From Lineus longissimus (Eukaryota > Nemertea > Pilidiophora > Heteronemertea > Lineidae): a DNA stretch of 64,000 nucleotides. Shown one piece after another: positions 57,696 to 64,000 of this stretch; position 1 is the first letter of the stretch, and each line of letters opens with the position of its first letter. The translations under genes were made by a program, and so were the position numbers. A model generated the notes under the pieces. It worked only from the letters and a program-made list of their open reading frames with translations, made no database searches and was not told the DNA's origin. The stretch is from positions 1,426,001 to 1,490,000 of the forward strand of contig NC_088321.1 in NCBI RefSeq assembly GCF_910592395.1, given 5' to 3'.

Positions 57696-60600
57696 CTGAA
57701 AGAAAATGTAGATATTATCAAAAATATATATAATATATGCAAGCCTTATATATTTTTGATATTATGCAGATTTCGCAACCTCTATACACGAACAAAGAAC
57801 TATCAACTTCAAAGGAGTATCGTGTCATTAAATCACATCGTCAAATTGCAAATTTACCATTGTAGGGATAAGATGGTATCATGCCGACCTGAGATTGGTT
57901 CCGCATCGTCTCACAAGAGCACGTGTTTGTGCAATGACCGTCACGTGACCATAACAAACTCTCCAGGCCAATCAGCAATTGCTTGGATGACATCTTGTGA
58001 GACGATTGGGTACTAATCTATCATTTTTTATATTAGAGGGCGATTTTTGAAAAATATCTCAAATCGATCTCAAAGAAAATACTTTCTGGCGCCAATGACG
58101 TCACCAATGGCAGCTTAGTCGATTCTCTTCAAGAAATGATTCGAATTAATGCCAATCTTACCGGAATCTGGTTGACTCTCCTCTTTGACTTGAATACCGT
58201 CCTTCTTCCTAGGACTCCAGTCATCTTCAATGTCATCCTCGTCCATATCATTTTCAGCTGCATACTTGTCAACCTCGTCTTCAACAACGACATTACCCTT
58301 AAACATTTGTCCGCCAATTACAGAACTCGACAATAATTTCCGACGGTTCGCCTGGTCAGGCGAGATGACGTCATCATCCACGTGTCTTTTTTTCCTGCGT
58401 TTCTTCTTTTTGTCTATCCCATCGTCCTCAACTGCCTGGAGGTTTTCCTTTTTCTCCTCCGTATTTTGTTCAATCATGACTTTAATATCATCTCCTAGTT
58501 CCTTCACGGCTTCGTTTGTTGCTTTCGTTTCGTTTTCAATCATTTCTAAAACAGTTTCGTTCAACTTCGGCAGAAAACTCCAAAGTTCGACCGTATGAAT
58601 AGACATCGTCTGCGTACCGTTTTGAAAACACGTGACGTCATTTGGGTTGCATAAAAACTGTGCCTTCTTGAAAACATCGATCGGGTCGCCGACGTCAAAT
58701 TCTATCCCATCAGAACCTAAAGAACAAAACCTCATTATAAACAAAATAAACAAAAAGGTTCACGGCTGGCCGAAAGTTACATGTAGAACTTCTTTTTTTT
58801 GGTAATATATATTTTTGGAAGTGACTATTTGGCAAGCCCGGCTTACCAAACAGCGACTTTTTCTTGTCCTGAATGGAGAGCCGAACTCATTAATATTAAA
58901 GTAAAGTCTCCAGCTCGCCAAACAGGGTAGATTTTTTACCTGTTTGGCAAGCCCGGCTGGCCGAACAGGGTGGCTTTTTAGTGCTGTTTGGCAAGCGGCT
59001 CTCCAAACAGGACAAAAAAGATGCCTGTTCGGCGAGCGGCTTGCCAAATAGACCCGGCCTATATTTTTACATGTATATAGAACTTAGATGTCAGATTAGT
59101 GGTGTTCAGATTCAAATACAACATAGAGGCCAACTTGCAATGGCATTTGCAATGGGATCCGTAAACTATTGGGAATATTTCGCCTTGGCAGAAAAAGATA
59201 AGATGAAGAGTTAATATATTTTATACTCTATAACTGGCGACGGCACGGGCAATATTGAGTAAATTTGTGAGAATATTCCGCTCTTTTTCAAGACTTTTGC
59301 GCCCTAAAATCACCTACCGTACTCTTTCAATTTTTCATGTGTTTCAACAAAGGGTATGAGTGGTGGTGTAGGTGAGACGGTTTCATTCGATTTTTTCTTC
59401 TCGCTGCCGGCTTCATAATCGAAATCGTCTGCAAAGGATAAAAAATAATACGGCAAAGCGTTTCATTTTCGCGTCTCCTTATATTTGGAAACTCGACAAG
59501 TTTATGAACGTGAACCCCTCTTAACTGGTTTCCTTAAACTTAGCGACCGTGTTATTTACGACGCAAAGGATACCACGCATCACTCACAAACTACGAATTC
59601 CGCCTTCTCATAGTATTCGAACAGATAACATGCAAACGAATACAAATAATTCGTCTGTCGTAATTCGTACTTCGTCAGTGATGCGGAACCTCACTTCACT
59701 TAAGTCAACCTACCTGGCGTTTCGGGATCTTCATCATCGTCATCAGTTGGCGTTTTCGTCTTCGTATTCGTAGATCGAGGTCGCCGGCTGTTATGATCCT
59801 TCGATCCGTCGCGCCGCAAGCGCTGCCCCGTTTTAGAAGCACCCTCTTCTGTAAAGACCGCATTCACACTGTTCTCAGCTGACGGAACTTGGGACGAATC
59901 ATCGGCTGCTTCGACAAGGTTGTTGTCTGAAGATCCGAAAAATGAGGCAAAAAACTCAAAAACGTTTGAAAGAATCTCCAAGAAACATTGGCCCCAAGTG
60001 TCCGTGTTTTGCACTAACCCTTCCGACGAAACTTCTGTCGTCATTGGTGTATTCGTTTTGACGTCACTTCCTGTTTTAATGAAGACATTTCCCTGTGTTT
60101 TGCCCTTATTGCTTCCGTCGTCGAATTTCCATGCGTCGTCTAAATTTGAAATGATTACATTTGTGCGTACTACGTCATCGATAAGTGCGACAGTATTGGG
60201 CTTTTCCTCATCGGTTGGTTTGACTCGGTTGCTATTGCGATCGTATGGATTTTTATGTAACTGCGACCAGGTTTTGACAGAAAATCTTCTTCGGCGCTCA
60301 GTGTCAGTCTTTCTGAGAATTGCATCATCAACATGCTGCTGTGGATTCCGGCCAATGTTGGCTTCAGCAAGATTTTTCGCCTGCCTGTCCTTGTCATCGT
60401 CCTCAGATGCCGCAAGGAGGCGCCTGTTGCCTGGTTTCTTTGCTACATAACTCCCAGCATGCTCTTCTGGCACCTTTTCCTCCAGAGTGTCAGTCCGTAT
60501 TTCGTTCCGGCGCAATAGCTGCCCTGTTTTAGATTCTCCCTTGTCCAAAATCGCTGCATTCAAGTTATCTTCACTTTCCTCTGAAAGATGGACAGGGTGC

Positions 60601-63600
60601 TTGTCTTCTATTTTGTCAGTGATTGTTTCCTCCGAACCAAAAAATGATACGAAGACATCTAAAATATCGCCGAGAATCGGCAATTTCCGGAAATATTCAA
60701 ACCACGTGTCATCGGATGACGTATCCTTCGAAACCTCCGTTGTGGTCGGCGCATGCGTCATGATATAATCTCCATATTTATCCATATTCGATGACATCCT
60801 ATAAGCCTTTGGACTCCCCACCAGTTTGATGGCAGGTTTCGAAGCATCAAGATATGCTTGTGTGTGAGCAGCCAGTTTGTCCTGTTCAAAAGGTTTAACT
60901 CGGTTCTTCTCGCGATCGTCAGACTCATCATGCAGCTGGCCAGGAGACTTTGCCTTTGTTGAATACCACTGAGGACCTTTACCATCAACTGGCGCGGGCT
61001 TTCTCAAGTCAGAATCGTCAACATACTGCTCCGACTTCATATCGGCCTCATGCCTAGTCTGATTTTCCACCTGTGCCTTTCCAGTTCCGTTCCCCCGAGA
61101 AGCAACTCGCCGGCGCCTTCGAGAGCGGATGCCATAGCCAACAGCCACTCCCTTGGTTTCCTTCCCGAGCTGCACCTTCACGCTAGTCTTCGGCCCTCCC
61201 GACTGCGCGCTCAGAAGTGTCGATGCCTGATGATAGGCGTTCTGACATTGAAGTTTTAGGTCTTCTTCTCTGCGTAGAAACATCGCCTTCTCCTTTTCTT
61301 TCCACTCCCGAATCTTTATCACTAAAACTCCAACTTTCTGCTTGAGGTCATAATATCTACCATTCCACATGCGGTTTTTGCGTTCCCTATCAAAAACGTC
61401 AGTTTCCCGTTGCTTAAACATATTAGTCAACTCGTCCAAGCGATGTGCGCAGTTTTTATCGTCTATATCTTTTTTTGTCTGCGCCTCTTTGCAAGATACT
61501 CCAAGAAGGTGCCTGCCCACTTGTTTCTTCTCCACACGACTTCCACCATTTTCGGCGGTCTTTTCATCAAAACCGTTCGCATGCATTTCGTTCCGGCGCA
61601 AGCGATGCCCCGTTTTAGGATCACCCATCTCCACTACCACGCCGTTCAAATTCTTCTCTTCATCCTGCGAAGGATGATCGGGATAAATGTCCTCCATTTT
61701 GTCCTCCGAACCGAAAAACGAAACAAAGAATTCGAGAATATCGCCGAGAACCGGCAATTTCCGGAAATATTGAAACCAACTGTCATCAGATGACCTATCC
61801 ATCGGAGGTTCCGTTGTGGTATGCGCATGCGTCGTGATATCATTTCCAGATTCAGACAAGTACCCTCCATAACTTTTGTCCAATTTCTCAGACTTGGCCT
61901 TTATTGGTTTCAAGTTGGAAGACTCGGGGTTGTGGGGCTGTTGTGTGTCGCTTCTACCAGCATCTTGAATGAGTTCGACTCCGTGTGTTGGCTCAGTTGG
62001 TTTGCTCTTGTCTTTAGATTTGATTACGTTGTTTTCGCGCTCGTAAGAATTCTGATGCATTTGGTTCGTTGTCTTCACTACGTATCCGTCTTGACTCTTA
62101 CCGATGTACGACAATGGCTTTTCAAAAGAAGAAGAATCAATATGCTGTTTTGAAATCTGGTTTTTCTCATGTTGGTCTGCCTTTTGAGCCCCCTGCTCAT
62201 CAGAATGAGCTCGTCGGCGCCTTCGGCCTCGTACCTCATCTCCCTCACCGCCGTTGCCGAGTTGCGTCTTCAGATCCGGTCGAAGCAGAGTCCCCGCTGA
62301 TTGAGATTGGATAAGACGCTTGCTCCGCGAGCGAAACCTCGTAGCTTTTTTGTAGGCCTTCTTACATCGTGCTTTTTCGGTTTTTTCTCTACGTTGCATT
62401 CTTCTCATGTTGTTGGTCTTCCACGTCCGAGCTCTGCCTACTAACATGTTTGCATGCTGCTTTAACTGTGCGTATCTTCTGCTCCAACGTACAGTTTTTC
62501 GCCACCTCTTGTTCACGTCTGTTTGCCATCGCCGGAACCTGCTGGTCATCGCGTTTAGGAGAGCTACGCATTCTGATATGTGCTGGCGCCCTTTTGCTAG
62601 TGCAGGGTCGCTTTGTATCGGAAAGTTTCTTGCAGAACTTGTTATTTCACTATTGGCATCGTTAGTCTGGCCTGTCTTTTTAACAACAACAACAACGTCA
62701 GCTGCAGGTCCGCCACTTTTGATCACTGGATCCGCGCTATATCCCAATTTTACTGGTTGGATCTCCCCAGGAAGAGAAAGCAATCGTCTTCTCGTCAGAT
62801 TACCAACAACATGCTCTGTAGCAATCGGGGGATTTGCCGGCACCGGTTGTTTTACCATATTCCCCTTGCTCTTATCGCCCGATCCCGATTCCTGTGACTT
62901 TAGTGTGTTTATTCTCTTCCCCAAAACGTTCTTACGATGATGGAATTTCGTCCGTAAACGACTTTTGTAAGCCAACCACTTCCGATAAGCATTCTTTCTC
63001 GCCAGGTTGTACCTTTCTTGTATTCTTTTTAATCCTTCCCTTCTCCGCTGATGCGTTCGATCCATCATTTGTTTTAAAATGACATTACCAGTATCTACCG
63101 TGTCTGGTAATGCGGTCCCGACTTTCGAGGGGGTGAGGTCGGTTGACAACAGGCGTCTTCTGGTTGGGATATCAGCAACATCAATAGGCACTTGGCCTTC
63201 AAATCCAGTTGAACCTTTGGCCAACTCCCTTGCTTTTTGCAATTTCACGTATCGTTCCATCAATTTGTCATATTCTTGTCGTCTTTTTCTCTGTAACGCA
63301 ATTAGTTGCCTCTTCCATTTATTGTGCATATTCGTTTTCCATTCACGGTATTTGTCCTGTATCTTTTTAATATTATCCTTCCATTGCGGTCCAATTGTTT
63401 TTTTCCTCCACTTTTCGAATGTTTTCATGGTGTCAGAAGTCTTTCGCTTCTTGACCGCCTGTGTATCAGCTGCGCTTCCCGGTACACTTTTGGTCACTGG
63501 ATCTGAACTATTTCCCGATCTTACTGGTTGGACCTCCCAAGGAAGAGAAAGCAATCGTCTTGTCGGCGGGTTACCAACAACATACTCTGTAGCCACCGGG

Positions 63601-64000
63601 GGATTTGCCGATACTGATTTTCTTACCATTTTCCCCTTGCCCTTATTGCCCGACTGTGAGGCCTTAGACTTTAGCGTGTTGAACCTCTTCATCAAAAGGT
63701 TCTTACGATGATGGAATTTCGTCCGTAAATGACTTTTGTAAGCCAACCATTTCCGATAAGCATTCTTTCTCGCCAGGTTGTACCTTTCTTGTATTCTTTT
63801 TAATCCTTCCCTTCTCCGCTGATGCATTCGATCCATCAGTTGTTTTAAAATGACATTACCAGTATCTGCCGTGTCTGGTAATGCGGTCCCGTCTTTCGAG
63901 GGGGTGAGGTCGGTTGACAACAGGCGTCTTCTGGTTTGGATATCAGCAACATCAAAAGGCACTTGGCCTTCAAATCCAGTTGAACCTTTGGCCAACTCCC
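57550..64000 (-). CDS. Large repeat-rich predicted secreted protein with C-terminal TSP1 domain (5' partial)
   Basis: Exons: 64000-59714 (open to the window edge), 59428-59318, 58716-58162, 57695-57550, all phase 1 junctions. The big exon encodes about 1,430 residues. Module A (about 170 aa, basic helical) occurs twice at a 258-aa spacing. Module B (helical block with paired Cys, RGRRRRR, linker, then the hydrophobic WFxYFRKLPxLGDIL-FFVSFFGS, then KTGxxLRRNE) occurs twice fully and once without its helical block. Furin-like or dibasic sites (TRRRLLS, GRRRRR, RSRRRRR, LLRRNE, KRRKKR) recur. Exon 3 holds NxT sequons, and the last exon encodes YSEWTDWQSCSVTCGSG, a TSP1 repeat with six Cys. Secretion is inferred, as the N-terminus is not in view. 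No family is recognised for the modules. Confidence 0.8.
58830..59065. mobile_element. Compound inverted repeat in the TSP1 gene intron
   Basis: Several copies in both orientations of TTTGGCAAGCCGGCTNNCCAAACAG, including 58828-58855, 58910-58960 and 58984-59050. It resembles a nested or tandem foldback MITE. Confidence 0.75.

Noticed and set aside
59920-60450. Plus-strand 176-codon frame opposite the large minus exon
   Set aside because: It is a shadow of the coding strand; the minus frame carries the repeated modules.
63993-63995. Start codon of the TSP1-repeat gene at the window edge
   Set aside because: The codon is TTG and aligns with an internal Leu of the second module A copy (ELAKGSTG), so the exon continues beyond the window.

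Overview
This is animal (metazoan) nuclear DNA. It has spliced genes with GT-AG introns, a eukaryotic elongator tRNA-Met without an encoded CCA, a vertebrate-type Tc1 transposon, many short inverted-repeat elements and several satellites. The gene families suggest a marine invertebrate, probably a lophotrochozoan: calexcitin-like sarcoplasmic calcium-binding proteins and an intronless FMRFamide-receptor-like GPCR. The species cannot be fixed from sequence alone. I recognise five protein-coding host genes, one transposase gene and one tRNA.

Layout. 1.8 kb: tRNA-Met. 3.0-9.8 kb (+): calcium-binding gene SCP-A, lacking its first exon and carrying two alternative last exons. 11.0-12.7 kb: a complete 1,662-bp Tc1 element of the Sleeping Beauty type whose second catalytic Asp is Asn. 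13.1-14.2 kb (+): the GPCR. 15.1-21.4 kb (-) and 23.6-31.1 kb (+): two head-to-head paralogues, each of eight exons. Both encode a signal peptide, a PRDM9-like PR/SET domain and a PLAT/LH2 domain. Exon order and phase match exactly and both joined reading frames close (375 and 357 aa). 32.3-54.4 kb (+): calcium-binding gene SCP-B, whose first exon is separated from the rest by a 19.4-kb intron. 57.5 kb to the window end (-): a large repeat-rich predicted secreted protein with many furin-like sites and a C-terminal thrombospondin type-1 repeat; its 5' end lies outside the window.

The most unusual gene content is the pair of predicted secreted PR/SET-PLAT proteins. I know of no described family with that architecture. 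Second is the TSP1 repeat protein.

The non-coding part is dominated by hairpin-forming DNA, mostly in introns: a nearly 1.9-kb palindrome that overlaps a PLAT exon splice donor; a 1.4-kb inverted array in intron 1 of the plus SET-PLAT gene; a 116-bp hairpin array 17 bp after a splice donor; and a 5.3-kb array of a 71-bp hairpin monomer that appears to be an amplified end of a local MITE. In SCP-B a short intron is built from satellites that copy the ends of its own flanking exons.
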